Below, piece by piece: positions 17,453 to 26,268 of a DNA stretch of 64,000 nucleotides (position 1 is its first letter; every line of letters starts with the position of its first letter). The position numbers and the translations under genes are program-made. The DNA is taken from NCBI GenBank assembly GCA_900556975.1, contig USQZ01000002.1, positions 8,505 through 72,504 on the forward strand, written 5' to 3'. A model generated the notes under the pieces. That model saw only the letters and a program-made list of their open reading frames with translations. It was not told the origin of the DNA and did not search any database. Source of the stretch: an uncultured Clostridium sp. Lineage in GTDB: Bacteria > Bacillota > Clostridia > TANB77 > CAG-508.

Positions 17453-18325
17453 ATGGAAAAAAATAAAGAAAAAGATACAGATAAAATATTAGGAATGAAT
17501 AGAGTAATGTTTTTCATAATAGTAATTTTATTATGCATATTATCTTTAAGTATAGGGATTTATGCTCAAGTATTTTATAGATACTCAGATACAGATCCAT
17601 TTATGCTGGGCATTGGAGTTGGAAGAACTCAAGACGCAGCAGAAATTACAGAATTAAAAAATAATTTTAATAAAATATTTACAAATGATTTATCAGGTTC
17701 AACAACTAAAAACATCAAGAAAAAAGAAGATAATAAAGATGTAGTTTACACGCTACAAACAGCAAATCAAAAAGAAACAAATAAGTATAACATAAGTGCA
17801 ACAATCCCAAAGATAAATATTGATGCAGATTATGCTGATAAAATAAATGCGCAAATAAAAGCAAATTACACAGATAAAATAGAAAGCATAATAGAAGGAA
17901 AAAATGAGAACGAAACAGATTACAGTGTCACATATAAAGCTTATCTAAATGGAGATTTATTATCATTAATAATAAAAGAAACAATTAGAGAAGGAAAAAA
18001 TACACAAGCTGTAAAAATAAAAACATATAATTATAATTTAAATAATAATACAGAAGTTTCAATATTAGATTTAGTAGATGCTAAAGGCTATACACAGAAA
18101 AATTTACAAAAAGAAATTGATGCAGAGCTAAAAGATCTTGAGGAAAAAGATGAAGAATTAAAAAATCAGTTTTCAGATGTACGTTTAAGAGATTTATCTA
18201 GTAGTATATATAAACTTGAAAATACAGAGAATTTTATAGTTAATGAAAATGGATTTTTATATATAATTTATGCGTATGGAAATACTGAAAACACGAATAA
18301 AATGGATATAATAATATTTGAATAG
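17453..18325 (+). CDS. Membrane-anchored PdaC/RsiV-like (DUF4163/DUF3298) protein
   Basis: 290 residues. Cytoplasmic start, one membrane helix (about 17-40), then an extracellular region. From about 115 the pattern ATIPKINIDADYADKINAQI, followed by KIKTYNYNLNNNTEVSILDLV, matches the DUF4163-DUF3298 architecture found in the anti-sigma factor RsiV and in the non-catalytic part of PdaC. No sigma gene is adjacent and no deacetylase domain is present, so the role is open (ligand binding at the wall is plausible). GAGGAG ribosome site; the next gene starts 11 bp after the stop. Confidence 0.7.
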   Translation: MEKNKEKDTDKILGMNRVMFFIIVILLCILSLSIGIYAQVFYRYSDTDPFMLGIGVGRTQDAAEITELKNNFNKIFTNDLSGSTTKNIKKKEDNKDVVYTLQTANQKETNKYNISATIPKINIDADYADKINAQIKANYTDKIESIIEGKNENETDYSVTYKAYLNGDLLSLIIKETIREGKNTQAVKIKTYNYNLNNNTEVSILDLVDAKGYTQKNLQKEIDAELKDLEEKDEELKNQFSDVRLRDLSSSIYKLENTENFIVNENGFLYIIYAYGNTENTNKMDIIIFE

Positions 18326-18336
18326 GGGGCAAAATA

Positions 18337-19584
18337 TTGAAAAAAGCAATAAGTAAAATTCTGCTTGGGATACTAGTAATGATTATGGTATTTAGTTTCA
18401 GTATAGTTAAAGCTGATGAAGAAGAAAAAACAGAAACAGCTGAAACAGAAAAAACAGCAGAAGTGACAGGTACAGAAGAGAAAAAAGAAGAACAAACAAC
18501 TACAGCTGAAGAAAGTGTTAAAGCTAAAGTAATTGAAGCTGGAGATACATACGAAAGAGAAAATGGAAGTGGTGGAACAGAAACTGTCCAAGACGTAAAA
18601 GTAAAAATATTAGAAGGAAAAAATAAAGACGAAAAATTCAGCGCAACATACGTATTAACATATGATTTAGATAATAAAATCGTAGGATATAAATTAAGAG
18701 AAGGAAACACAGTATTTGTAGGTGTTTCAGAAGAAAACGGAAACGTTAAAGTAACAATACAAGATATAGTTAGAGAAAAATATTTAATAGGACTAGTTGT
18801 TTTCTTTTTTGCTAGTATACTTCTTATAGGAAGAAAGAAAGGACTAAAATCAATAATAGGACTAGTAATAACAATTTTAGCGATATTCTTTATATTAGTT
18901 GCAACAATATTTAAAGGATATAATGCAATTTTAGTATCAATAGGTACAAGCTTTTTAATAATAGTATTAACATTTGCAATAATTGGAGGATGGAACAAAA
19001 AAACACTTTCAGCAGCGCTAGGAACACTAGGCGGAGTAGTACTAGCCGGAGTAATTGCAAGCATTACAGGGTACTTAGCACAATTATCAGGAGCAGGAAA
19101 AGAAGAAGCAATAATGCTAAGTGTAGTTTCAAAAGACGTTGTATTTAACTTTAGAGAATTATTATTTGCAGAAATTATAGTTTCAGCATTAGGAGCATGC
19201 ATGGACGTAGGAATGTCAATATCATCAAGCTTAAGTGAATTAAAAATGAAAAATCCAAGCATGACAGGAAAAGAATTATTCAAAAGCGGAATGAACATAG
19301 GCGGAGATATGATAGGAACAATGACAAACACATTAATACTTTCATTTATAGGATCATCATTAGTATTAGTTTTATTATATATGTCATCAAGCATCAAATT
19401 CACAGACGTAATAAACATTGAAGCAATCGCAACAGAAGCCGTATGTGCAATAGCAGGAAGTATAGGAATCGTATACACAGTCCCAATAACAGCAATCATA
19501 TATGCATTCATGAACAGAGACAAAGAAATATACAAAGTAAAATCTGAAAATATAGTAGAAGGCAAACGAAGCTTAAAAATATAA
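18337..19584 (+). CDS. YibE/F-family multi-pass membrane protein
   Basis: 415 residues, start codon TTG behind AGGGGGC. Signal peptide (about 1-26, cleavage near VKADEE), an acidic Thr/Glu linker, a small beta-rich extracellular domain (about 65-145), then eight or so membrane helices. The conserved YibE/F block includes GLVVFFFASILLIGRKKGLKS and GACMDVGMSISSSLSELK. Function of the family is not established. Probably an operon with the preceding gene and ended by the terminator at 19588. Confidence 0.85.
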   Translation: MKKAISKILLGILVMIMVFSFSIVKADEEEKTETAETEKTAEVTGTEEKKEEQTTTAEESVKAKVIEAGDTYERENGSGGTETVQDVKVKILEGKNKDEKFSATYVLTYDLDNKIVGYKLREGNTVFVGVSEENGNVKVTIQDIVREKYLIGLVVFFFASILLIGRKKGLKSIIGLVITILAIFFILVATIFKGYNAILVSIGTSFLIIVLTFAIIGGWNKKTLSAALGTLGGVVLAGVIASITGYLAQLSGAGKEEAIMLSVVSKDVVFNFRELLFAEIIVSALGACMDVGMSISSSLSELKMKNPSMTGKELFKSGMNIGGDMIGTMTNTLILSFIGSSLVLVLLYMSSSIKFTDVINIEAIATEAVCAIAGSIGIVYTVPITAIIYAFMNRDKEIYKVKSENIVEGKRSLKI

Positions 19585-19587
19585 AAA

Positions 19588-19617
19588 TAAAAAACTCTTC
19601 TTATGAAGAGTTTTTTT
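19588..19617 (+). terminator. Rho-independent terminator (copy 1 of a repeated terminator)
   Basis: Stem ACTCTTC / GAAGAGT with loop TTAT and seven Ts. The same hairpin and flanking A-run recurs at 21255-21289. Confidence 0.9.
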
Positions 19618-19624
19618 GAGAGAG

Positions 19625-19653
19625 TTGACAATGTGAATGCTTTAGGATATTTT
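19625..19653 (+). promoter_or_regulatory. Promoter of the CYTH-PHP pair
   Basis: TTGACA, 17-nt spacer, TATTTT, 28 nt before the start codon. Confidence 0.65.
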
Positions 19654-19680
19654 GATAGAGATAGATAGGAGGAATATGTG

Positions 19681-20268
19681 ATGAAAAATAATAATGAAAT
19701 TACACTAAGAATAAATTGTAATATGGACATATTTAAACAAAGTCTAAAAGATAAAGGATATAGAGAAATAGAGCACTTTATTTTATATGATACTTTTATG
19801 ATTCCTGAATTTTTAGAAATTGATAAGCTATCTTCAAGAGAAATTATTTCTAAGGCTATAATTATTAGAAAAGTGGAAGATATAGCTAATAATGAAATTA
19901 GAAGAGACGTTTCTTATAAAATGAAGAAATTTAATGATAAAGGTGAGATATTGGAACAAAAGAGTACTAGGCTAAAAGTATTAGATTGTAAGGAAGCTGA
20001 AAAATTTATGAAGGCAATAGGATATAAAAAGCTAATGAATATAATAGAAGAGGATTATGGATATAAGAAGAATGAAATGATTATAACAACTAAGGACGTG
20101 AAAAATGGTGATAAAATGATTGAAATGGAAACACAATTGGATAATGAGAAGTTGAATACTATTGAAAAATTGGTAGAAAAACTTAAGATAGAAGAGTTGC
20201 CTTTGAATTTTGAAGATTGTTTTGTAAAAAAGGCAGAGGTGGAATTAAATAAAATATTAAAGAGATAG
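19681..20268 (+). CDS. CYTH-like domain protein
   Basis: 195 residues; ATG 19681 is eight bases from AGGAGG (GTG 19678 directly before it is possible). It opens with an EITLRINCN strand in the place of the CYTH ExExK signature and has the alternating beta-strand pattern and late EMETQLDNEKLNTIEKLVEKL segment of CYTH/triphosphate tunnel enzymes. The missing second acidic/Lys residues make catalysis uncertain. It may bind nucleotides or polyphosphate. Co-transcribed with the PHP gene 14 bp downstream. Confidence 0.6.
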   Translation: MKNNNEITLRINCNMDIFKQSLKDKGYREIEHFILYDTFMIPEFLEIDKLSSREIISKAIIIRKVEDIANNEIRRDVSYKMKKFNDKGEILEQKSTRLKVLDCKEAEKFMKAIGYKKLMNIIEEDYGYKKNEMIITTKDVKNGDKMIEMETQLDNEKLNTIEKLVEKLKIEELPLNFEDCFVKKAEVELNKILKR

Positions 20269-20282
20269 TAAGGGGAATTGGG

Positions 20283-21149
20283 ATGATAGATTTACATATG
20301 CATTCAATATATTCTGACGGCACAGATAGTGTTATTGAATTACTGGAAAAAGCACAGAGTAAGAAATTAACATATATTTCTATTACAGATCATAATACGT
20401 GTGGTGCATATGAGGAAATAAAAGAAATTGATTTGAAAAAATATTATTCTGGCAAAATAATACCTGGAATAGAACTAAATACAATTGTTTTAGGAATTCC
20501 AATAGAAGTTTTAGGGTACAATATAGATACTGAACTTATGCAAGAAAGTTTAAAGGGAATATATCTTGCCCCAGAAGAGAGAAATTATTTAGAAGTGAAG
20601 AGACTATTTAAAAAGTGTGTGCAAGTTGGAATTGATTTAAACGAAGATTTTTTAATTAAGTATTCACCAGAAAAATATGTTTCTGAGTATTTACATGAGT
20701 TTTTAACAAAGAGTGAAAAAAATCGAAAACTAATAGACGACGAGGCATGGAAGGATAGTTTGGTATTATACAGAAGATATATGTCGGATCCGGATAGTAT
20801 TTTTTTTGTAGACATGAATGATGTGTTGCCAACTTTTGAAAAGGTAATGGATTTGGTGAAGATGTCTGGCGGAAAGTTGTTTTTACCTCATATATTTGAA
20901 TATAAGCATAATGCTAAGAAAATATTAGAGTATATATTAGAAGAGTACCAAATAGATGGAATAGAATGCTATTATTCGTCTTTTACAAAGTATCAAACTC
21001 AGGAATTAATGAATTTATGTAAGAAAAGAAATTTCTTTGTTTCAGGAGGAAGTGATTATCATGGGTTAAATTCTCCTGGAATAGAAATGGGAACAGGAAA
21101 AGGAAATTTATGCATCAATGAGTCAATACTTTTAGAATGGAAAGAGTAA
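20283..21149 (+). CDS. PHP-domain phosphoesterase
   Basis: 288 residues. Polymerase-and-histidinol-phosphatase fold: DLHMHSIYSDGTDS (metal His pair, residues 3-16), SITDHNTCGAYEE (about 38), PGIELNT (about 61), and the closing GGSDYHG motif near 257. The architecture matches RNase AM/TrpH (YciV)-like proteins that release 5'-nucleotides from nucleoside 3',5'-bisphosphates or short RNA 5' ends; the substrate is inference. Coupled to the CYTH gene, so the pair may act on phosphorylated nucleotides. Confidence 0.85.
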   Translation: MIDLHMHSIYSDGTDSVIELLEKAQSKKLTYISITDHNTCGAYEEIKEIDLKKYYSGKIIPGIELNTIVLGIPIEVLGYNIDTELMQESLKGIYLAPEERNYLEVKRLFKKCVQVGIDLNEDFLIKYSPEKYVSEYLHEFLTKSEKNRKLIDDEAWKDSLVLYRRYMSDPDSIFFVDMNDVLPTFEKVMDLVKMSGGKLFLPHIFEYKHNAKKILEYILEEYQIDGIECYYSSFTKYQTQELMNLCKKRNFFVSGGSDYHGLNSPGIEMGTGKGNLCINESILLEWKE

Positions 21150-21254
21150 TTATAAATTAATAATTTTTTGAAAGTCTGATTTTAATCTAGGTGGTTAATT
21201 AATAAAAAAATAAAAGGTAGAAAACATTTTTAATATGCCTTATGAATTAAAGTA

Positions 21255-21289
21255 AATAAAAAACTCTTCTTATGAAGAGTTTTTTATTT
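21255..21289. terminator. Bidirectional terminator (copy 2 of a repeated terminator)
   Basis: Stem with core ACTCTTC / GAAGAGT, loop TTAT, extended by pairing A- and T-runs. Lies between convergent PHP (+) and htrA (-) genes. Confidence 0.9.
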
Positions 21290-21307
21290 TGCAATTTTTC
21301 AATAAAA

Positions 21308-22576
21308 TTAAGGCTGTTCAGTAAGCGTAACCTTTACATCAACCTCATCGCCACCTCTTGAAACAGTCAATGTAACTTCGTCACCAATCTTACAATCATT
21401 TTTCTTTTTATTTAACTGAGACATAGTCTCAATTTTTTCACCATTAAATTTAACAATAACATCTCCAGGTTTTAAATCAGAAGATTTAGCAGGACCATCA
21501 GATTGAATACTTCTAACATAAACACCAACAGGAATATTATAGTATTCAGATAAAGTCTCACTTACATCAGTACCACTAATTCCAATATAAGGTCTCTTAA
21601 CCTTTCCAGTAGAAATTAATTGCTCAGAAATATCTAAAGTAGAATTAATAGGAATAGCAAATCCCATACCCTCAATTCCAGTACCAGACATTTTTAAAGT
21701 ATTAATACCAATCAATTTTCCGTCAGCATTAACTAAAGCACCACCACTGTTACCAGCATTAATTGCAGCATCAGTTTGAATCAAAGTATACATAGTTCCA
21801 TTATCATCTTCAATTTCTCTATTAACACCACTTATAATACCAGAAGTAACCGTATTTCTCATATCAAGTGGATTACCAATAGCCATTGCAAATTCACCAA
21901 CTTGAACTGAATCAGAATCACCGATTTCAGCAGGAGTTAAATCATCTCTATCAATTTTTAATATAGCTAAATCAGTAACACTATCAGAACCAATTATTTC
22001 AGCCTCAACAGGATTATCTTCTTCATATAAATATACTAAAACTTTATTTGCATCAGATACAGTATAGTATTGTGATGATGTACTTGAAGAAGTATCAATT
22101 ATGTGATTATTTGTTAAGATATAACCATCTTTTGAAATAATTACACCAGATCCAGTTGCTTTAGATGTTGATGATTGAGTCGCAGCTGAAAAAGTAGGAT
22201 AGTTTGCTGAAACTGAAAAGTCAACTTCAATACCAACAACAGAAGGTAAAACCTTGTTAGCAACTGAAATAGCTGTGCTTGAGTAATCCTCAATACTAAC
22301 GCCTTTGCTTACAGATCCTTCAGAAGTAAATATTTTTGAAACTTCCTTTTTGGAATCATCAGAATCAGAAGAAACAAAAATATTTCTTACAGCAGGAACA
22401 TAAAAACAAAGTCCTAATACTAAAGAAGCACCAACAATTCCAGAAATGAAAGACGTTACAAGTACTTTAAATGTTGAATTTTTTGTTTTGTTTGCTTTGC
22501 TATTAGAAGTTTCTGTATTTTTATTAGAAGAAACTTTAACAAAGCCATGTTCAGATTTTTCTTTGTTATTATCCAT
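21308..22576 (-). CDS. HtrA/DegP-family membrane serine protease with PDZ domain
   Basis: 422 residues from the ATG at 22576, which has AAGGAGG just upstream; the longer open frame has no site. Cytoplasmic tail rich in Ser/Asn/Lys, one membrane helix (about 36-60), trypsin-like domain with His in ILTNNHIID, Asp in DLAILKID and Ser in INAGNSGGALVN, then a C-terminal PDZ domain (PYIGISGTDV...PGDVIVKFNGEKI). Degrades misfolded or envelope proteins outside the membrane. It is transcribed divergently from the pseudopilin gene and ends at the shared terminator. Confidence 0.94.
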   Translation of the reverse strand: MDNNKEKSEHGFVKVSSNKNTETSNSKANKTKNSTFKVLVTSFISGIVGASLVLGLCFYVPAVRNIFVSSDSDDSKKEVSKIFTSEGSVSKGVSIEDYSSTAISVANKVLPSVVGIEVDFSVSANYPTFSAATQSSTSKATGSGVIISKDGYILTNNHIIDTSSSTSSQYYTVSDANKVLVYLYEEDNPVEAEIIGSDSVTDLAILKIDRDDLTPAEIGDSDSVQVGEFAMAIGNPLDMRNTVTSGIISGVNREIEDDNGTMYTLIQTDAAINAGNSGGALVNADGKLIGINTLKMSGTGIEGMGFAIPINSTLDISEQLISTGKVKRPYIGISGTDVSETLSEYYNIPVGVYVRSIQSDGPAKSSDLKPGDVIVKFNGEKIETMSQLNKKKNDCKIGDEVTLTVSRGGDEVDVKVTLTEQP

Positions 22577-22647
22577 AATAACCTCCTTGAATATATATAA
22601 TTTAATTTTATTATAAGCTATAATATAACAGAAAAAAATTTTTGTTA

Positions 22648-22676
22648 TTGAAAAATACAAAATCTATATATATAAT
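22648..22676 (+). promoter_or_regulatory. Promoter of the pseudopilin-rnhB-pdp operon
   Basis: TTGAAA, 17-nt spacer, TATAAT, about 42 nt before the ATG. Confidence 0.7.
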
Positions 22677-22717
22677 AAAAATATAAAATTAAAAAAAACT
22701 TAAATTTTGGAGGAATT

Positions 22718-23281
22718 ATGTTAAAAAAACAATCCGGAGTAACATTAACTGTTTTAATAATAACAGTAGTTGTATTACTAATATTAGCATCAGTAATAAT
22801 GTCAATAAATATGAGATTAAATAAAACAGTAGATTTAAAAGAAATACAAGCAAACATGGAAACAATAAAAATAGTAGCAAGTGAATATAGGACAAAATAT
22901 TTAGATGATGAAACTGAAGATATTTCAGGAAATATTAAAATATCAAATAACTTTGTCGGAGAACACTGTACATCATCAAATTCAAGTGGCGAAATAATTT
23001 CTGCATTATTAGAGTACAAAGGAAAGATAGGAAAATTATCAAACTACTGGTTCCAACTTGACTCATCTAATATAGATGCGCTAGGAACAGACATAAAATT
23101 AAAAGATGACGAACTATATTTTATAAACTATGAAACTCTAGATATTGCTTATTGCAAGAAAACAACAGAAACAGGTGTAGATGGGAAGAAATGCTATCAA
23201 GGAGTAAAAACTAAAAAAGGTGAGTACAACTATTTTTATTCAGATATAAAAAATTTAAAAACAGATGAAGTGAGTAATTAA
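22718..23281 (+). CDS. Pseudopilin-like secreted protein
   Basis: 187 residues. The N-terminus KKQSGVTLTVLIITVVVLLI is a type IV prepilin-like class III signal: short basic leader, Gly, then a long hydrophobic helix. It has Val instead of Phe at +1 and no Glu at +5. The rest is an unknown extracellular domain with four or more Cys (EHC, AYCKK, KCYQG) that could form disulfides. GGAGG ribosome site. The stop overlaps the rnhB ribosome-site region (1-bp gap), so the gene is co-translated with rnhB. No prepilin peptidase or pilus ATPase is in the window. Confidence 0.75.
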   Translation: MLKKQSGVTLTVLIITVVVLLILASVIMSINMRLNKTVDLKEIQANMETIKIVASEYRTKYLDDETEDISGNIKISNNFVGEHCTSSNSSGEIISALLEYKGKIGKLSNYWFQLDSSNIDALGTDIKLKDDELYFINYETLDIAYCKKTTETGVDGKKCYQGVKTKKGEYNYFYSDIKNLKTDEVSN

Positions 23282-23282
23282 G

Positions 23283-23912
23283 ATGAAAGAAAAAGAAGAA
23301 GAAAGATTAAAAGAATTAAAAAAAGATGAAGAAAAACTACATTTAGATGGAGTTGAATTAATTGCAGGAATTGATGAAGCAGGAAGAGGACCATTAGCAG
23401 GACCTGTAGTAGTTGGAATTGCAATAATGCCAAAAGATTCTATGATTGAAGGAGTTAATGATTCAAAAAAAGTTTCTGAGAAAAAAAGAGAAAAATTATA
23501 TGATCAAATAACTCAAGAAGCAATCGCATGGAACGTTGGAATGGCAGACCAAAATGAGATTGACGAAATAAATATTTTAAACGCTACAAAATTAGCATTA
23601 ACTAGAGCAATTGAAGGCCTAAAAGTAAAGCCAGACTTAATTTTAGTTGATGCACTTACAAACATTGATACAAAAGGAATACCTTATAAATCAATAATCA
23701 AAGGCGATGCAAAAGAATATTCTATAGCAGCTGCGTCAATACTAGCTAAAGTTACAAGGGACAGAATGATGAGAGAATATGATGAAATATATCCTCAATA
23801 TGGATTTAGCGGACACAAAGGATATGGAACAGCTAAACACATAGCAGCTATAAAAGAATATGGACCATGCATATTACATAGAAAAACCTTCATAAAAAAC
23901 TTTATAAAATAA
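23283..23912 (+). CDS. rnhB: Ribonuclease HII
   Basis: Removes RNA from RNA-DNA hybrids and misincorporated ribonucleotides. 209 residues, usual length. Signature IAGIDEAGRGPLAGPVVVGI holds the first Asp-Glu pair; the other catalytic acids are in LILVDAL and YDEIYPQYGF, and SIAAASILAKVTRDRMM follows. It begins one base after the pseudopilin stop; pdp follows 14 bp later with its own AAAGGAG site. Confidence 0.96.
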   Translation: MKEKEEERLKELKKDEEKLHLDGVELIAGIDEAGRGPLAGPVVVGIAIMPKDSMIEGVNDSKKVSEKKREKLYDQITQEAIAWNVGMADQNEIDEINILNATKLALTRAIEGLKVKPDLILVDALTNIDTKGIPYKSIIKGDAKEYSIAAASILAKVTRDRMMREYDEIYPQYGFSGHKGYGTAKHIAAIKEYGPCILHRKTFIKNFIK

Positions 23913-23926
23913 AGGAGAACATACAA

Positions 23927-25231
23927 ATGAATATTTTAAGCATAATAGCTAAAAAAAGAGACAAGAAAGTTTTGAGTAAAGAAGAAATCGAACTTTTCGT
24001 TAAAGACTACACAAGAGGAGCAATAACAGATTACCAAGCAGCAGCCCTAATAATGGCTATTTATATAAATGGAATGAATAATGAAGAAATAACAAACTTA
24101 ACATTAGCAATGGCACATTCAGGAGATACATTAGATTTAACAGACATTTCACCAAACATAGTAGATAAGCACTCTACAGGCGGTGTGGGTGATAAAATAA
24201 CATTAATTCTAATGCCAATAATAGCATCACTTGGAATACCTGTTGCAAAGATGTCAGGAAGAGGACTAGGATTTACAGGAGGAACAATTGATAAATTAGA
24301 ATCAATACCTGGATATAATGTTAATTTAAGTATAGATGAATTTAAAGAAAATGTTAAAGACATAGGAATAAGCTTGATTGCAGCAAGTTTAAATTTAGCA
24401 CCAGCAGATAAAAAAATATATGCCTTAAGAGATACAATTGCATGTACAGCAAATATTCCATTAATTGCATCAAGCGTAATGAGTAAAAAGATAGCAGCAG
24501 GAGCAAATAAAATATTAATAGATATAACATGTGGAGCAGGTGCTTTTATGAAAAATCCAAAAGAAGCTAAAGAACTTGCAAGCATGATGATAAAAATAGG
24601 AAAACTTGCAGGAAGAGAAGTTAGATGTGTTATTACAAATATGAATGAACCAATAGGACATGCAATAGGAAATTCGTTGGAAGTAATAGAAGCAGTAAGA
24701 GCATTAAAAGGTGATATGCCAGAAGACATTCAAGAAATAATAAGAACTCTTGGAACACAAATGATCCTAATGGCAGGAATAACACAGGATTCACTAGAAG
24801 CAGAAAAAATGATTGTAGATGCTGTAAATTCAGGAAGAGCATTTGAAAAATTTAAAGAACTAGTTCAAAAGCAAGGTGGAGACATAAGCTATATTGAAAA
24901 TACTGATAAATTCCCAAGAGCTAAACACATTATTCCAGTATTTGCAGAAGAAAGAGGAGCGTTAAAATCAATTGATACAGAAATGATAGGTAATATATCA
25001 GTATACTTAGGTGCAGGTAGAATGAGAAAAGAAGATGAAATCGACCATGCAGCAGGTATAATGATGAACCAAAGAATAGGAAATGTTGTAGAAGTTGGGC
25101 AAGTTTTAGCATATCTTCATACTAATGATGAAACTAAAATTGATGGAGCCTTGAGAAATATTAAAAATGCATTTGAATTAGATCCAAAAAGAGTTGCAAA
25201 ACAAAAAGCTATAATAGGAATAATAAAATAA
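23927..25231 (+). CDS. pdp: Pyrimidine-nucleoside phosphorylase
   Basis: Splits uridine, thymidine or deoxyuridine with phosphate into base and (deoxy)ribose-1-phosphate. 434 residues, typical. Domain order of the NP-II family: alpha domain, phosphate-binding KHSTGGVGDKITL (about 83), SGRGLGFTGGTIDKLESIPG, then the C-terminal PYNP domain (RMRKEDEIDHAAGI). Pyrimidine-nucleoside phosphorylase rather than thymidine-only DeoA is the usual enzyme in Firmicutes. Last gene of the 22.7 kb operon. Confidence 0.94.
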   Translation: MNILSIIAKKRDKKVLSKEEIELFVKDYTRGAITDYQAAALIMAIYINGMNNEEITNLTLAMAHSGDTLDLTDISPNIVDKHSTGGVGDKITLILMPIIASLGIPVAKMSGRGLGFTGGTIDKLESIPGYNVNLSIDEFKENVKDIGISLIAASLNLAPADKKIYALRDTIACTANIPLIASSVMSKKIAAGANKILIDITCGAGAFMKNPKEAKELASMMIKIGKLAGREVRCVITNMNEPIGHAIGNSLEVIEAVRALKGDMPEDIQEIIRTLGTQMILMAGITQDSLEAEKMIVDAVNSGRAFEKFKELVQKQGGDISYIENTDKFPRAKHIIPVFAEERGALKSIDTEMIGNISVYLGAGRMRKEDEIDHAAGIMMNQRIGNVVEVGQVLAYLHTNDETKIDGALRNIKNAFELDPKRVAKQKAIIGIIK

Positions 25232-25239
25232 AAAACAAG

Positions 25240-25274
25240 AAGGCAATATTCGAAAAAAATATTGCCTTTAATTT
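25240..25274 (+). terminator. Weak terminator after pdp
   Basis: Stem AAGGCAATATT / AATATTGCCTT followed by TAATTTT. It overlaps the ribosome-site region of the ABC gene, so read-through or attenuation is possible. Confidence 0.65.
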
Positions 25275-25287
25275 TAAAGGAGACATT

Positions 25288-26010
25288 ATGATAGAAATTA
25301 AAAATGTAAGTACATCCTATACCAAGGGGAAAAAAATAATAGATAATATGAATTTAAAAATTGAAGATGGAACTATTTTTGGATTCATAGGTCCAAATGG
25401 AGCAGGAAAAACTACTACTTTAGAAATGGTAACAGGTGTACTTCAAATTGATGAAGGTGATATATTAATAGATGGAAAAAGCATAATAAAAGAGCCAATT
25501 GAAGCCAAAAAGTTATTTGGTTTTGTACCTGATTCACCAGAAGTTTTTGAAAAATTAACAGGTTTAGAATATTTGAATTTTATTGGTGATGTGTATGAAG
25601 TAAGTTCGGAGAAAAGATTAGAAATTGTAGAAAAACTTGCTAAAGAATTTAAAATTTATGATCATCTACAAGATAGAATCCAAAGTTACTCACATGGAAT
25701 GAAACAAAAATTATTAATAATTAGTGTTCTTTTATATAATCCTAAAAACTGGATTTTAGATGAACCAATGACAGGGCTGGATCCAGAAGCTTCATATACA
25801 CTAAAAAATCTTATGAGAGAGCATAGTAAAAAAGGAAACACTGTATTCTTTTCTACTCATGTTTTGGAAGTTGCGGAAAAACTTTGTGATAAGATTGCAA
25901 TTATTAATAAAGGAAGGATTATATTTGTTGGAACTGTTGAAGAATTAAAAGAAAAAATGAAGAAGGATTCAACACTAGAGGAATCATTCTTAGAAATAAT
26001 TGAAGAATAA
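25288..26010 (+). CDS. ABC transporter ATP-binding protein
   Basis: 240 residues. Walker A GPNGAGKTTT (about 34), Q-loop region FGFVPDSPEVFEKL, signature YSHGMKQKLL (about 133), Walker B NWILDEPMTGLD and the H-switch STHVLE. This is the ABC-2 exporter ATPase type (CcmA/NatA/YxlF-like). Partner is the large membrane protein at 26269, though a 176-bp palindromic element separates them. Substrate unknown. Confidence 0.93.
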   Translation: MIEIKNVSTSYTKGKKIIDNMNLKIEDGTIFGFIGPNGAGKTTTLEMVTGVLQIDEGDILIDGKSIIKEPIEAKKLFGFVPDSPEVFEKLTGLEYLNFIGDVYEVSSEKRLEIVEKLAKEFKIYDHLQDRIQSYSHGMKQKLLIISVLLYNPKNWILDEPMTGLDPEASYTLKNLMREHSKKGNTVFFSTHVLEVAEKLCDKIAIINKGRIIFVGTVEELKEKMKKDSTLEESFLEIIEE

Positions 26011-26015
26011 TATAT

Positions 26016-26191
26016 ATAACTAATATCAATTTAAGAAAAAAGCGCATTGCAGAGTAATTTGTGCTAGAAATTCTTGTGAATTTTTTTGGAAATAGTTCGC
26101 GCTTGTCGTGAAAGGGTGCCGAAAAAATTTACTAGAAGTTCTGTGCAAATTAGCTCAAACGAGCATTTTTCCTTAAATTGATATTAGTTAT
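26016..26191. repeat. 176-bp imperfect palindrome with perfect 20-bp inverted ends (MITE-like)
   Basis: The ends ATAACTAATATCAATTTAAG (26016-26035) and its exact reverse complement (26172-26191) frame a region that is itself an imperfect palindrome: the left inner arm (about 26050-26092) matches the reverse complement of the right inner arm (about 26118-26165) with scattered mismatches. No open reading frame. No clear target-site duplication; TA or AT is possible because the ends are AT-rich. Lies between the ATPase and permease genes of one transporter. Confidence 0.8.
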
Positions 26192-26268
26192 GAAATGCCA
26201 TTTTTATTTTAAAAATTATATGTACAATGGCAATTTAAACAAATATTAATTCACGAAGGATGAGAAAT

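Noticed and set aside
18240..19730. 496-residue minus-strand frame
   Set aside because: It is antisense to the YibE/F gene and its neighbours, has no ribosome site and resembles no protein; the + strand genes have signals, family motifs and promoters.
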